Position numbers and translations under genes: made by a program
Assembly (NCBI GenBank): GCA_910578555.1
Contig: CAJTPS010000023.1
Coordinates: 1 to 55,048 of the forward strand
From: an uncultured Lachnospiraceae bacterium
GTDB lineage: Bacteria; Bacillota; Clostridia; Lachnospirales; Lachnospiraceae
Reading direction: 5' to 3'
DNA length: 55,048 nt
Part shown: piece after piece, positions 9,604-18,997 of the stretch
Numbering within the stretch: position 1 is the first letter of the stretch
Layout: the number at the start of each line of letters is the position of its first letter
Notes under the pieces: generated by a model
What the model was told of the DNA's origin: nothing
The model's input: the letters and a program-made list of their open reading frames with translations, nothing else
The model's database searches: none

Positions 9604-9670
9604 TGATATGCTGTCCTTTCCTGTTACCGCCCCGATCCATACACCGGCGGCCGCGTCCCACAATATCCGG

Positions 9671-10096
9671 TCACCCCTGACAGATCTGTTCCTTAACCCG
9701 CCGCAGCTCGTCCGGTGATACTTCCTGCGGCTCCCATCCGATCTTCTGTCCGTCTGCGCGGTATCTCGGAATCAGATGCATATGGAAATGAAACACTGTC
9801 TGTCCCGCCAGATCTCCGTTATTCTGCACCAGATTAAAGCCTTCACAGCCCAAGCGTCCGGTCATTTCTGTCGCCATCTTTTTTGCAAGTTTCATGACCT
9901 CACCCGCGGTCTCCTCCGGCAGGTCATACAGATTCGCATAATGTTCCTTGGGCAGGATCAGCGCATGTCCCTTTGTCGCCGGTCCCAGATCAAGAATTAC
10001 ACGAAATTTATCGTCCTCATACAATGTCTGGGATGGAATTTCTCCATTTGCAATTTTACAGAAAATACAATTGTCCTCTTTCATGTTATTACCCAT
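9671..10096 (-). CDS. HIT-family nucleotide-binding hydrolase
   Basis: 141 residues. The N-terminal CIFCKI gives a CxxC zinc site, and the histidine triad is HFHMHLIP near residue 105. The family hydrolyses nucleoside phosphoramidates or dinucleoside polyphosphates in the cytoplasm. Start at ATG 10096 (GGAAAGG just upstream); an ATG four codons on is a possible alternative. It lies 67 bases before the fumarase alpha gene and 129 bases after the flavodoxin-SCP2 gene. That gap has a small ATCG-AAG/CTT-CGAT hairpin but no recognised gene. Confidence 0.93.
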   Translation of the reverse strand: MGNNMKEDNCIFCKIANGEIPSQTLYEDDKFRVILDLGPATKGHALILPKEHYANLYDLPEETAGEVMKLAKKMATEMTGRLGCEGFNLVQNNGDLAGQTVFHFHMHLIPRYRADGQKIGWEPQEVSPDELRRVKEQICQG

Positions 10097-10225
10097 GCCT
10101 TTCCAAATTTATTTTCACGCTAATCCCCTTGCATATCGTAAGCCTGCTTGCGATACTGCCCAAGCAGTTTACTGCGATGACGCACGCCGGAAATGTCAGA
10201 TTTCTGCCTCACGATATCTCAAGTA

Positions 10226-11236
10226 CTATGCTCCGGCCGATCCCCGGCCGAATACAAGTGCCTGATCCAATATACGCAGCGCCTTGAAATCCCCTTTCAT
10301 TTTCATATCCCCCGCCATAAACGATGCCTGAAACGTAGTCTTGCCGGCTATAATATCGCTTAAAACTTCCCGCGTCATCTGCATCCCCACGTCCGCGCGG
10401 CTGCCTTCACCGTAGAAACACTGCAGGTCGCCCCCGTTTATGCCGATGAAAAGAGGGGTCTTCTTCTCCTCTATCACTATCTTAAAATCTCCTGCCAATC
10501 CAGGCTGCGGCTTGAAGTGTTCCTGAATCTCTTTTAAAAACTCCGTTGTGTCCTCTTTTTCATTACTTCCCATCATATCCCTGAACATACTTGCCAGTTC
10601 CTGAATATCCGCTTTCTGTCTCTGCACATAAGTATCATCGGCAACATATTGCGACAGCTGCTCTGATTCCTGCGGGGTAAAATTAATATTTTTTGTGATC
10701 GCAACTTTCTGTTTTACGGCCTGATTACTCGCCGGCAGACACGCCATCCTCTGGTTAATCGTACGATACAGATTCTCCGCTTTCTTCTCTATGATTCGAA
10801 TATATTCCTCATTTTCTTCCAGAATAGAAGTGTCTGTAATATACCCGCAGATACCGTCGCAGGGAAGACCTCCCAGAATCTCCCACGCCGTGACCAGGTC
10901 AAGCATAGCGCCCCGCTCCCCGTATGTGGTTGACATGACGATCGGACACATATAGATCTCACTGATCCGCTCCTTATCACCGTACAGCCAGCAGGAATCC
11001 AGAAACTGCTGCATATACCCTCCTATACCGTACCACTCCACTGTCGTCGCCAGGATAACGCCGTCTGCAGTCTTAAGGCTTTGCGGAAGGGTCGTAATAC
11101 TGTTCTTCAACTCATAGAGTTGGAACGACTCCACCGTAACGCGAAGCTCTTCCAGCACTTCTTTCATCTTATTAATCACGAAGAGAGTCGGATCATCCAT
11201 TAATCCTCGTCCGCCGTAGTAAATGTTAATTTTCAT
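10226..11236 (-). CDS. Flavodoxin-fold (NADPH-dependent FMN reductase type) / SCP2 fusion protein
   Basis: 336 residues from ATG 11236 (AGGAAAGGAT nine bases upstream); a longer frame overlaps the rhomboid gene without a good ribosome site. Residues 1-180 look like a flavodoxin/FMN-reductase fold (MKINIYYGGRGLMDD; ILATTVEWYGIGGYMQQFLD; STTYGERGAMLDL). Residues ~225-335 look like an SCP2 sterol-carrier domain (DFKIVIEEKK ... FMAGDMKMKGDFKAL), a hydrophobic-ligand pocket. Redox role with an unknown lipid-like or thioester ligand is inferred. The start overlaps the end of the rhomboid gene by 11 bases, indicating co-transcription. Confidence 0.75.
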   Translation of the reverse strand: MKINIYYGGRGLMDDPTLFVINKMKEVLEELRVTVESFQLYELKNSITTLPQSLKTADGVILATTVEWYGIGGYMQQFLDSCWLYGDKERISEIYMCPIVMSTTYGERGAMLDLVTAWEILGGLPCDGICGYITDTSILEENEEYIRIIEKKAENLYRTINQRMACLPASNQAVKQKVAITKNINFTPQESEQLSQYVADDTYVQRQKADIQELASMFRDMMGSNEKEDTTEFLKEIQEHFKPQPGLAGDFKIVIEEKKTPLFIGINGGDLQCFYGEGSRADVGMQMTREVLSDIIAGKTTFQASFMAGDMKMKGDFKALRILDQALVFGRGSAGA

Positions 11237-12302
11237 TTCTATTTTTATCCTTTCCTGCCCTGATCTTCGGGCACAGCATCGCAATCACCGCCATCGACGC
11301 AAATCCCATGATAACGCCTCCCACATGCGCCGCATTATTGACATGAGAACCAGTGAACCCGCAGTAAAGTGAGAACACAATGGCAAACGCAAGCCTGCCG
11401 GTCGTCATATATTCCAGCTTACCATGATACATGATCACCAGCATAAGCACCGCGCCTTCCACACCGAAAACCGCACCGCTGGCGCCCACGGAAGAATAAT
11501 AATTCCTCGTCAAAAATTCGTATCCCATAGAGAAAACCGCACCCGCGGTTCCCGACAGAAAATATATCACCGCATATAGAATATGCCCGATTTTCTTCTC
11601 CACAATCTCTCCCACATAATACAGAACGATCATGTTACTAAAAAGGTGATTCACCCCAGAATGCAGGAACATCGAAGTCAGCATTCTGTAATACGAACCG
11701 TCTTCCGCAATCTCCCTGACACCAAGAGCACCTTTATTATATAACAAGTCCCCGGTAAATGTACATATCAGAAATATAATCACGTTAACGGCCACCAGAC
11801 AAATATTAACCCACGGCAGTCCTGCAATCTGTTCACGGCTCCAATTATTCCGGTTCCATATCCTCTTGCTTCGTGACACTTTCTCCTGACTGTCATCGCA
11901 GCCCGGTAAGTCTGTCATAAATTGTTCCAGATCCTCCTTCCATCCATAGAAATCCGGCACCTGATTCTCATATATAACCAGCCTGCTTATACTCGTATCT
12001 ATAATCCAGCAGAAACTGTCTTCACTGCACAGTCTCTTCGCCCGTTCTGCGCTTTCAGACAGGATCAATGTCAGCATATGAATTTCTGTCTTACCATGAT
12101 CGCGGAAAAACATGATCCCCTTCTCTTTCATCCGCGCGCACCATTCCGGCGAAATATCCGCACTGCTTCGGTCATCCATGACAAATATAACAATATATCC
12201 CTGATTTTCCTCACGAAAATAAAATGCGCTCTGCGGCATATTTGTCGGGACTTTATGATATCCCTTTGTATAAAACAAAGGTTCCATCTGCTCCAGATCC
12301 AT
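11226..12302 (-). CDS. Rhomboid-family intramembrane serine protease
   Basis: 358 residues from ATG 12302, preceded by TTGGAG six bases away (a TTG four codons earlier is less likely). The N-terminal ~165 residues are soluble with no recognised domain. From ~170 there are six membrane segments with HSGVNHLFSNM, catalytic Ser in GASGAVFG and catalytic His in NNAAHVGG. It cleaves transmembrane substrates within the bilayer. The gene ends the FHA/Tad gene series, so a Tad or surface protein could be a substrate (inference only). Confidence 0.93.
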   Translation of the reverse strand: MDLEQMEPLFYTKGYHKVPTNMPQSAFYFREENQGYIVIFVMDDRSSADISPEWCARMKEKGIMFFRDHGKTEIHMLTLILSESAERAKRLCSEDSFCWIIDTSISRLVIYENQVPDFYGWKEDLEQFMTDLPGCDDSQEKVSRSKRIWNRNNWSREQIAGLPWVNICLVAVNVIIFLICTFTGDLLYNKGALGVREIAEDGSYYRMLTSMFLHSGVNHLFSNMIVLYYVGEIVEKKIGHILYAVIYFLSGTAGAVFSMGYEFLTRNYYSSVGASGAVFGVEGAVLMLVIMYHGKLEYMTTGRLAFAIVFSLYCGFTGSHVNNAAHVGGVIMGFASMAVIAMLCPKIRAGKDKNRNEN

Positions 12303-12399
12303 GACATTCTCCAAACGTAACTCTTCGTATTAATAAATTACTTCTTTAAGATTATCATTTTCGATCTATCATGTCAAATCGTTGTATCGTTACAAATTA

Positions 12400-13833
12400 T
12401 TATCGATAACAGTAATTGAGACTCCCGAAGCGTATTTCATCCCCCGCCTCGATCTCTACGGTTTCCTGCGGCTGCATGCGCAGTCCATTCTTATAAGTCC
12501 CGTTTGTGGAATTCATATCCGTCAACAGAACTTTCTCACCCTCCTTATCCAGTCTGGCGTGAATCCTGCTGACAGAATCGTCCGCAAGCACATGGTCTGC
12601 GCATCCTGCCATCTTGCCGATTGTACAAGGGAATTTTCTTAATTCAATGTGCTGTTTATTCCTTCTGTCCATTGCGTACAATTTATACTCCATCATTTTG
12701 CTTTCATCAAAGAAAACCGTATCACCGTAACGATCATCCGGCTGTCCTGTTTGTGTCTGCGCAGTCTGTGCAAATGTATCTCTGCGATCCGGTATTCCTG
12801 CCGGCCCTGGACACAGATCCATGTCCCTGCTGAGCACATGGTCCAGCGACAAGGCAGGCGGCTCGTGCGAATAACTGTCTCTCGCATCCCATGCCGTATC
12901 CTGATCCGGTTGCACTACCGCCTTTATTCCTGACTCCCTTTCCTCTGCATATTTCTTCTTGCCGTCTCCGGCAATCCGCAACAGACAAATCAGAAAGCAA
13001 CCCCCCATTACCGCCGCAGAGATACCGAGCGCAGTCTTCTCCCGTAAGGTCAGTTCGTACAGATACCAAACCGCCAGAGCACCCGCAACGCTGAGTATCG
13101 ACAGAATTGCAAACACAGGATAGAACAGACCCGTTCTGCGGGTTGTATTCGCATGCGGAACCTCCTTGTGGACTGCCTCCGGCAGTATTCGTTCCTCTAT
13201 ATGCAGCACCTGCGTTATATCCGACGGTTCATTCATCGGCCCATACACCGGCTGCAGATCCGGTTCTGCCGGACACTCAGATACAGGTTCCGTCTTCTCT
13301 TCCAGAATCTGTATTGTGTCCTCCAGTGTAAAGCAACCCTCCTCTGCCATTTCATAGATCCGGTACATCTTCTCCGTCAGTTCCTGATCTTCCGTATCAA
13401 TATGTTCCAGCAGAAAATCCATGAGCGCACTGTATCCTTCTTCTGCCCTCTCATAATCCGGATAGTATAACCCTATGTACCTCTTATCAGTCAGGTCATA
13501 GTATATATGCTCCGGCCGCAGCACCAGTCCCGCCTCGTCCATAAAATAACCGGATAATTTATCACATATTCCATGAAGCTGCCACAGCATGTCTTGCACC
13601 TGCTCCAGAGACATCTTTCTGCTCCGATACAGGTTATCCAATGTTGTCTTGGAACTAATGTCATAATAGTAGTAAACCATTCCGTTAATATGACGCATAT
13701 AACATCGCAGAATCCCGCTGATCTTGCCGGATGTGAGTATCTTATGCTGATAACTTCCCACTGATTCCTTTCTGGCGCATTGCAGTATCATATAATTGTG
13801 TCTGTAATCTTTATAATATTTTGCTTCCATCAT
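12400..13833 (-). CDS. DUF6382-type / FHA domain protein of the Tad operon
   Basis: 477 residues from ATG 13833 (AGAGG five bases upstream; a second ATG follows at once and a GTG lies at 13839). Residues ~5-185 match the DUF6382 style found in clostridial Tad clusters. Residues ~235-275 hold two membrane segments. The C-terminal ~85 residues are a forkhead-associated domain (IGKMAGCADHVL, DDSVSRIHARL, NSTNGTYKNG), which binds phosphothreonine peptides. The topology suggests an inner-membrane scaffold, with the FHA domain in the cytoplasm reading phosphorylation of a Tad component or an outside signal. The kinase partner is not in the window. Confidence 0.85.
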   Translation of the reverse strand: MMEAKYYKDYRHNYMILQCARKESVGSYQHKILTSGKISGILRCYMRHINGMVYYYYDISSKTTLDNLYRSRKMSLEQVQDMLWQLHGICDKLSGYFMDEAGLVLRPEHIYYDLTDKRYIGLYYPDYERAEEGYSALMDFLLEHIDTEDQELTEKMYRIYEMAEEGCFTLEDTIQILEEKTEPVSECPAEPDLQPVYGPMNEPSDITQVLHIEERILPEAVHKEVPHANTTRRTGLFYPVFAILSILSVAGALAVWYLYELTLREKTALGISAAVMGGCFLICLLRIAGDGKKKYAEERESGIKAVVQPDQDTAWDARDSYSHEPPALSLDHVLSRDMDLCPGPAGIPDRRDTFAQTAQTQTGQPDDRYGDTVFFDESKMMEYKLYAMDRRNKQHIELRKFPCTIGKMAGCADHVLADDSVSRIHARLDKEGEKVLLTDMNSTNGTYKNGLRMQPQETVEIEAGDEIRFGSLNYCYR

Positions 13834-13858
13834 ACACACCTCTTCTCTATTTCTGCCC

Positions 13859-14311
13859 TTATCCTATACTGTCCAGCATATTTCCGATCCATCTGCTTTT
13901 TCGTATTATATGCGTCGGGTTGATGATTTGCGCCCTCGCGCGGGTACGAATCTTCCATTCATCCGAATCGTACATGGTAAACGCTGCGTGAACCGGCACT
14001 CTGACTTGACACTCGCCTGTCACATCCGCAACATTCCCTCTGCGGTCCACGCTTCCATGTACCTCCCCCGTACCGAAATATTTCTTTCCAAACTGTTCTC
14101 TCATATGCGCGCTGATATAAGGCACAATATTGTCCTCTTGTTTCTGGATACTCCCCCGGAAGCAGACTGCATAAGCATCCTGAAAAAGCACACACTTATC
14201 ATAAGAATAAAACGACAGATAAATCAGAAAAACAAAAAGAAAAATTGTCCATGTAATTACAAAAGAAGCCTCCACAGTCATGTATCCTCCCGCCTTCCTT
14301 CTCACAAACAT
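13859..14311 (-). CDS. TadE-like pseudopilin
   Basis: 150 residues from ATG 14311, overlapping the end of the upstream prepilin peptidase gene by 10 bases; an internal ATG at 14281 has the stronger GGGAGGA. The start is basic (MFVRRKAGGYMTVEAS) with a prepilin-type site G^YMTVE (Glu at +5), then one hydrophobic helix and a ~110-residue extracytoplasmic domain. It is probably processed by a neighbouring prepilin peptidase and acts as a minor pilin or anchor of the Tad pilus. Confidence 0.8.
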   Translation of the reverse strand: MFVRRKAGGYMTVEASFVITWTIFLFVFLIYLSFYSYDKCVLFQDAYAVCFRGSIQKQEDNIVPYISAHMREQFGKKYFGTGEVHGSVDRRGNVADVTGECQVRVPVHAAFTMYDSDEWKIRTRARAQIINPTHIIRKSRWIGNMLDSIG

Positions 14312-14724
14312 ACGATAACCCCCATTCCTAACAGCAGAAACGGTACAAACGGAATCTCCCGATCCCCTGTTGTCCTCCCAAATGCCAGCAGAACAAGTGC
14401 CGCCGCCGACTCGATCACAAGACCTGTCAGTAAGATCAAAAAACACCGCTGCAGTCCTGCAAATAACCCGATCATCATCAAAACCCAGCCATCTCCGTAT
14501 CCCACTTTCTCACGTGTAACAAAACTGAGCAGCCAGAATACCGCCCCCGGAAGGACAGCGAGCGCTGCGGACAGCCATGTGCCTTCTCCCATAGAACCGT
14601 ATGCGCGCAGAATCAGCGCCGCTATCATGCCAATCCACACAACCGCCAACGGAATCTCTTTGCGAATGCCGTCCCACACCGCACAGACTCCCAGCAGACA
14701 AAATAGCAAAATCTCTATCCACAT
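14302..14724 (-). CDS. A24-family prepilin peptidase (second copy in the operon)
   Basis: 140 residues, about four membrane helices. It shows the two aspartate motifs of A24 aspartic peptidases: DGIRKEIP near residue 18 and GYGDGW near residue 76. It lacks the N-terminal methylase domain, as CpaA/TadV peptidases do. It sits between two TadE-like genes and overlaps both, which suggests it may process those pseudopilins while the peptidase at the head of the operon handles Flp; that division of labour is inference. Confidence 0.9.
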   Translation of the reverse strand: MWIEILLFCLLGVCAVWDGIRKEIPLAVVWIGMIAALILRAYGSMGEGTWLSAALAVLPGAVFWLLSFVTREKVGYGDGWVLMMIGLFAGLQRCFLILLTGLVIESAAALVLLAFGRTTGDREIPFVPFLLLGMGVIVCL

Positions 14725-15662
14725 TTAGAGCACCTTCCTCTCCCGCCGACTTGCGACAACGGCACCGTATAGATCGTCCGCTTCAGACCGGAACAATTGA
14801 TCTGACTGTGATAACTGCTGCCCTGTTCCGTAATATAAACCTGCTTCTGCGTCTTACTGCCGCCGCATATCCCGCAAGGATAATATCTGCAGCCCGCCTG
14901 ATTGCGCAGATCATCAATCCCCTCCGCATCAACCGCCCTCACAGACGGATTCAGATAAGTACAATTCCGGTCCGTATGATACACCGTTCCTGTCTGCGTA
15001 ATATACACCATCGGGTCCTCCTGACCCGTATCGCTGACATGACCAGATACATCATATCCCGTCCATGCCTTCCCGTAATACCGCTGAGATATAGTAAATC
15101 CGTCAAATCCCATAACAGAAATCAAAGGTTTGACCAGATAAGAAACTCGGAGATCGATTATATCCCCTTCCTCCATAACCCTGGAGCCTGCAAGAGAAAC
15201 CCCGCCGACCCCGCCCGACACACAGGAATGCTCCAGGTCGCTCTTTCCGATATATTCCAGAATCTGCCCCCTGGCATAGAGGTGTGTCATCGCCACCCCC
15301 GCGATGCTCTCCGGAATTGCACTTCCCACCGCTCTATCGTAGACGTATCCGGCAAACGCCATTTTATTTCCGGTCTGATGCAACGCGGCGTTAATACGGC
15401 TCTGTGTGCCAATGATATTGACCGCATACAGAATATTAATCACGGCAAACAGAAAGAGCGGCAGAGCAAACGCAGCTTCCAGCGTCATGGACCCTTTCCT
15501 GTACACCGCCCTGCTTTTACGGAAGGCAATAAAAGATGCCCTCTTTATCGATCTGCAGATGAATAGAACCAAATGACCACCTTGATCGGCATCAAGATAT
15601 GCCCGGAGAGAATGTGCTGTCGATTTATTAGATTTATGATATTTCGACCGTAAAAAGGACAT
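14715..15662 (-). CDS. TadE-like pseudopilin with two Cys-rich C-terminal repeats
   Basis: 315 residues; ATG 15662 has GGGAGG upstream. An unusually long ~57-residue cytoplasmic leader precedes the prepilin site G^SMTLEAAF and a hydrophobic helix. The last ~95 residues contain two repeats of the form VYIT-x2-G-x2-YH-x4-C, the first followed by CGICG and the second by CSKC. Paired CxxC knuckles suggest metal binding or disulfides outside the membrane. Such a tail is not part of ordinary TadE proteins. The overlap with the following peptidase gene supports a shared function. Confidence 0.82.
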   Translation of the reverse strand: MSFLRSKYHKSNKSTAHSLRAYLDADQGGHLVLFICRSIKRASFIAFRKSRAVYRKGSMTLEAAFALPLFLFAVINILYAVNIIGTQSRINAALHQTGNKMAFAGYVYDRAVGSAIPESIAGVAMTHLYARGQILEYIGKSDLEHSCVSGGVGGVSLAGSRVMEEGDIIDLRVSYLVKPLISVMGFDGFTISQRYYGKAWTGYDVSGHVSDTGQEDPMVYITQTGTVYHTDRNCTYLNPSVRAVDAEGIDDLRNQAGCRYYPCGICGGSKTQKQVYITEQGSSYHSQINCSGLKRTIYTVPLSQVGGRGRCSKCG

Positions 15663-15717
15663 CTTTTATTACCTCCCGCATTTTATAAATTATCCTGCAC
15701 CCCGCCGCCTCCGACCG

Positions 15718-17151
15718 TTAATAAAAGCCATAACATCTTGTCATTTCACAGGAATAACCAAATCGGCTTGACACAGACAGCCCGGCCTGAAAAGTATCGA
15801 AGCAGGCGTCCATCCGAAATTGCCCGTTACCCGGCGTCCGGCGGATATCCATCTCCATAATATCCATAGCGCGGAACGTTCTCTTCTCCTTGTTTTCCAA
15901 AAAAAGCATGATCTGCAGGTAGTCTTTATAATTAAGTCCTCTGCCGCCACTGTCGGCCGTCAGGCTTCCCCGCACATTCAAGAGACATTCAATTCCCGTT
16001 TTCCAGTCCGAAGCTGTCTTAAAAATCGGTACCCTTCCGCCCGAAAGCAATGTTTTTACATCCTGCAGGCTCTCCACATACGCCCACGCCAGCAGAATCG
16101 TATACTTGACAGGCTCGGCCAGCTCAGGGTTCTTGGCTACGGCCGCCAGCGTCAGCGCCAGTGCCTGCGCCAGAGATACCTTCTGACTGTCCGTCAGAAT
16201 GTACGTAAAATTAGCTACTTCCCTCCATATGAGCAGTCTTTTGGCCACATATTCCAGATTCTTCCAGTCCGTGTCCCTGCCTGCCATAATATATTCGATT
16301 TGATATTTCAGCAGGGATTTATTCGATTCATGTCCGTAATACCCGCATTTTTCAAACAGGTATGCCTCAAAAACAAGTTCATTCGGCTCGCCGGATACCG
16401 CAGCCGCTTCCGCGCACATACCGGTTCCCTGCATACGCGGTCTATGGGATATGTAATCGTCCACGGATACCTTGGCTGCAGATACCTGCGAAGGATCCTC
16501 CAGCACCAGATTCAGTACGCCACTGCTTCTCGTGGCATTTGCTGCATCCGCAGGATTGTTAAGCGGTATCTCTTCATAGACGCCCTCTTCCACCTCCTGC
16601 TGCGGCAGACCGATCTGCTGTATCTGCGCCTCATAGCTTCTCCGCTCGCCCTCGAGATCCCTTGTCTCAAATCCGTATTCTTCTACTTTAGACACCCCCA
16701 GATTGATCTTATCGAGCAGCGCGCCCAACGGATAATCCGCCATGTAGTCCGTGACCTGCCGTTTCAGCACACGCCCTTCTTCATCAGAAGCGATCGAGTA
16801 ACGTCTGATTTCTGCTCTATCCGCCTCCATGGCCAGAAAATCTCTGACGCCGCCGTATCCCGCGCCACTTTCCGGCTGCAGATTCTTCTGTATAAAACTT
16901 TTCAAATGTGTTTCCGTGTTCCCGATATCCGCCCGGCTTCCTCCATACGACATATCCACGAACAGCAAATCATACTGCTCCAGAAGTTCTCTGTGATATT
17001 CCGCCAGAATCGAATTCATACCGATATCCGCGACGCACTCAAACTTCATGCGTATGGCACTGATTCGTGCCCCTTCTATTACTGTGAATACAAGGGACAG
17101 AATCAATGTAAGAGATAATGTCAGGAATACGGTAATATACCCTTTTCTCAT
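15718..17151 (-). CDS. DUF5702-type Tad-associated membrane-anchored protein
   Basis: 477 residues. The N-terminus MRKGYITVFLTLSLTLI resembles a prepilin helix but has Phe instead of Glu at +5 after the glycine, so processing is uncertain. The rest is a long extracytoplasmic region rich in polar helices, matching the DUF5702 proteins that accompany clostridial Tad loci; function unknown, likely TadG-like in position. The start codon overlaps the stop of the Flp pilin gene, indicating translational coupling. Confidence 0.8.
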   Translation of the reverse strand: MRKGYITVFLTLSLTLILSLVFTVIEGARISAIRMKFECVADIGMNSILAEYHRELLEQYDLLFVDMSYGGSRADIGNTETHLKSFIQKNLQPESGAGYGGVRDFLAMEADRAEIRRYSIASDEEGRVLKRQVTDYMADYPLGALLDKINLGVSKVEEYGFETRDLEGERRSYEAQIQQIGLPQQEVEEGVYEEIPLNNPADAANATRSSGVLNLVLEDPSQVSAAKVSVDDYISHRPRMQGTGMCAEAAAVSGEPNELVFEAYLFEKCGYYGHESNKSLLKYQIEYIMAGRDTDWKNLEYVAKRLLIWREVANFTYILTDSQKVSLAQALALTLAAVAKNPELAEPVKYTILLAWAYVESLQDVKTLLSGGRVPIFKTASDWKTGIECLLNVRGSLTADSGGRGLNYKDYLQIMLFLENKEKRTFRAMDIMEMDIRRTPGNGQFRMDACFDTFQAGLSVSSRFGYSCEMTRCYGFY

Positions 17152-17378
17152 GACATTACCGTTTTGCTGTCCTTGGTGATTTTCTCAAAGACTGTTTCCA
17201 CCAGGGCGCGAAGCTGTGTCTTGAAGATAATGACCAGTCCGATCAGTACAACGATAATCAGTATGATTTCTACCGTTCCCATTCCCTCCTCTTCCTTCAG
17301 GAATGTCCGCAGACCTTTCAGTCTTCCTGCATCCCCGGTCATTTCTTTGTTACTCCGCATTCTTCGTGTTCTGTTCAT
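17148..17378 (-). CDS. Flp1-family type IVb pilin
   Basis: 76 residues from ATG 17378, which has GGAGGAAAGG directly upstream; an ATG four codons earlier lacks a site. The basic leader ends EEEG^MGTVE (cleavage after Gly, Glu at +5), followed by a ~22-residue hydrophobic helix and a short polar tail ending KTVMS, as in Flp major pilins. It is the likely structural subunit of the pilus; the upstream genes supply ATPase, platform and peptidase. Confidence 0.9.
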   Translation of the reverse strand: MNRTRRMRSNKEMTGDAGRLKGLRTFLKEEEGMGTVEIILIIVVLIGLVIIFKTQLRALVETVFEKITKDSKTVMS

Positions 17379-17475
17379 CCTTTCCTCCATTCCTGCGTCT
17401 TACACGCAATGTTTACATGAGTTTCTGTTTCCTTCCGGTGCCATTTATGAAAGTGTTTGCCCCGCCGCTTTTGCC

Positions 17476-18930
17476 TCACATCATAAAGGAAAAATATGCC
17501 GGTATCATAATAATTACCATGACAATACATAACATCATCATCATCGGAAGCAGCAGCTTCGTGCCGGCCTCTTCCCCCAGCTTTTTCGCCAGCGCTTTCC
17601 GCTCGGTAAAAGCGCTGGCCGCCTCCTGTCGCAACATATATAACAGGTCGTTACTGCCCTTCCTGAGATTCTGCGACAACAGTGTACTCAGTTTCATATA
17701 GGACTGTACCTGACAGCGCCTGCCGAAATGATCATACGCTTCCCTTTCAGATCTGCCGCTTTGCAGCTCGTAGCATGTGATCAGTATTTCTTCATAAACA
17801 TATCGCCTCCTTTCCTTCTGTCGTTTCTTATAGTCCTCCCCCATTTTGACAAAAGCATTTCTGATCGTCATACCCGCGCCCATATAGAGCGCCAGCTTAT
17901 TCACGATCTCCGGATAATCCAGCATAAGCTCCCGCCTGCGCATGTCTAACTGCCGCTCCAGTTCCCTCCCTCTTCCCCAATACAGAACGCCGGCGGTAAA
18001 CAGGGCAAGGCATAGAAGATATCCGCTGCCATCCTTGACAATTTCCCTCCATACAATAGGTGCCGATTCTATGCTGTCCGGCAGAATCATAGCCTCCGTG
18101 CTTGCGGTACGCTGTCCCTGCATATGCAGCAGTTCCTCTATCCGGCGGCGCAGCAGTTCTCTGTAGGTATACACGGCCGGATTGACCTGTACATAGAACT
18201 GGTGGTCCCAGCTTAAGTCTTCATAGCCAATATGTGCTGTCAACATGACAATCTCTTCAGCCTGTAAATCAGCATTCTCTACCGTTCCGTCCGAATTGAC
18301 GAGCGCGTAGCTGTTGCTTTCCCATGATATCTCAAACGGATACCCGTCTATTTGTGTCATCAGTTCCAGGTCATAACGCACATCTTCCAGACTTTCATTC
18401 TGTCCGCGTATTGCTTCCGGTATAAGCTGCACCGCTTCCTGATACAGCGCCTCCGCTTCCGCCTGCGTATACTTGCGTTCTTCCACAATATACCGGAAGA
18501 CTTCTTCCTCTCCGCCCTCGATCTGTGCCGCCAGTTCGACAGGTACGTCTCCCCCGCCATATGGATTGCGCCATAAATAACTGCCGTCTACCAGAAGCAG
18601 ATTACTATGCGCACTTACCCATACCACCAGACAGACTGCCGCTCCCGCAAAGATCACCGCAAGTATCACGCTGTACTGCGACAGATAGTACTCCCTGATC
18701 TGAATCTGTACCGCCTTGTCCGGCTGCAGCGCCTTTAACTTGTTTCCCAGCTGCCGTCTGCAGATATCCTTCTTCCAACGGTGTTTTCCATCCGCCCTCT
18801 GTGACAGATCATATTGTCTGCGCAGAAGGTAAGAAGCGATCCTGCGAAACGGACCCCTGCATTCCTCCCGCCGCGACAGGATCATAAGCAGCGTATAGAT
18901 TGCCAGTATTGCTATGTATATATAAATCAT
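17476..18930 (-). CDS. TadC-like pilus assembly platform protein
   Basis: 484 residues. There are membrane helices at 1-18, ~90-112 and ~305-325, then a type II secretion F domain (LDYPEIVNKLALYMGAGMTI; C-terminal hydrophobic pair LLLPMMMMLCIVMVIIMIPA). An additional ~170-residue extracytoplasmic insert between the second and third helices is larger than in proteobacterial TadC. It pairs with TadB in the inner-membrane platform driven by TadA. Confidence 0.85.
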   Translation of the reverse strand: MIYIYIAILAIYTLLMILSRREECRGPFRRIASYLLRRQYDLSQRADGKHRWKKDICRRQLGNKLKALQPDKAVQIQIREYYLSQYSVILAVIFAGAAVCLVVWVSAHSNLLLVDGSYLWRNPYGGGDVPVELAAQIEGGEEEVFRYIVEERKYTQAEAEALYQEAVQLIPEAIRGQNESLEDVRYDLELMTQIDGYPFEISWESNSYALVNSDGTVENADLQAEEIVMLTAHIGYEDLSWDHQFYVQVNPAVYTYRELLRRRIEELLHMQGQRTASTEAMILPDSIESAPIVWREIVKDGSGYLLCLALFTAGVLYWGRGRELERQLDMRRRELMLDYPEIVNKLALYMGAGMTIRNAFVKMGEDYKKRQKERRRYVYEEILITCYELQSGRSEREAYDHFGRRCQVQSYMKLSTLLSQNLRKGSNDLLYMLRQEAASAFTERKALAKKLGEEAGTKLLLPMMMMLCIVMVIIMIPAYFSFMM

Positions 18931-18997
18931 CTCTTATGCAGACTCCTCTCTGATACAACATTTCCGACTCCGGCTTCCCTGTCATACTGTGTCCTTC

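Noticed and set aside
15820..17118. 432-codon plus-strand frame opposite the DUF5702-type gene
   Set aside because: Antisense shadow; the minus frame has pilin-like N-terminus, coupling with flp and family match.
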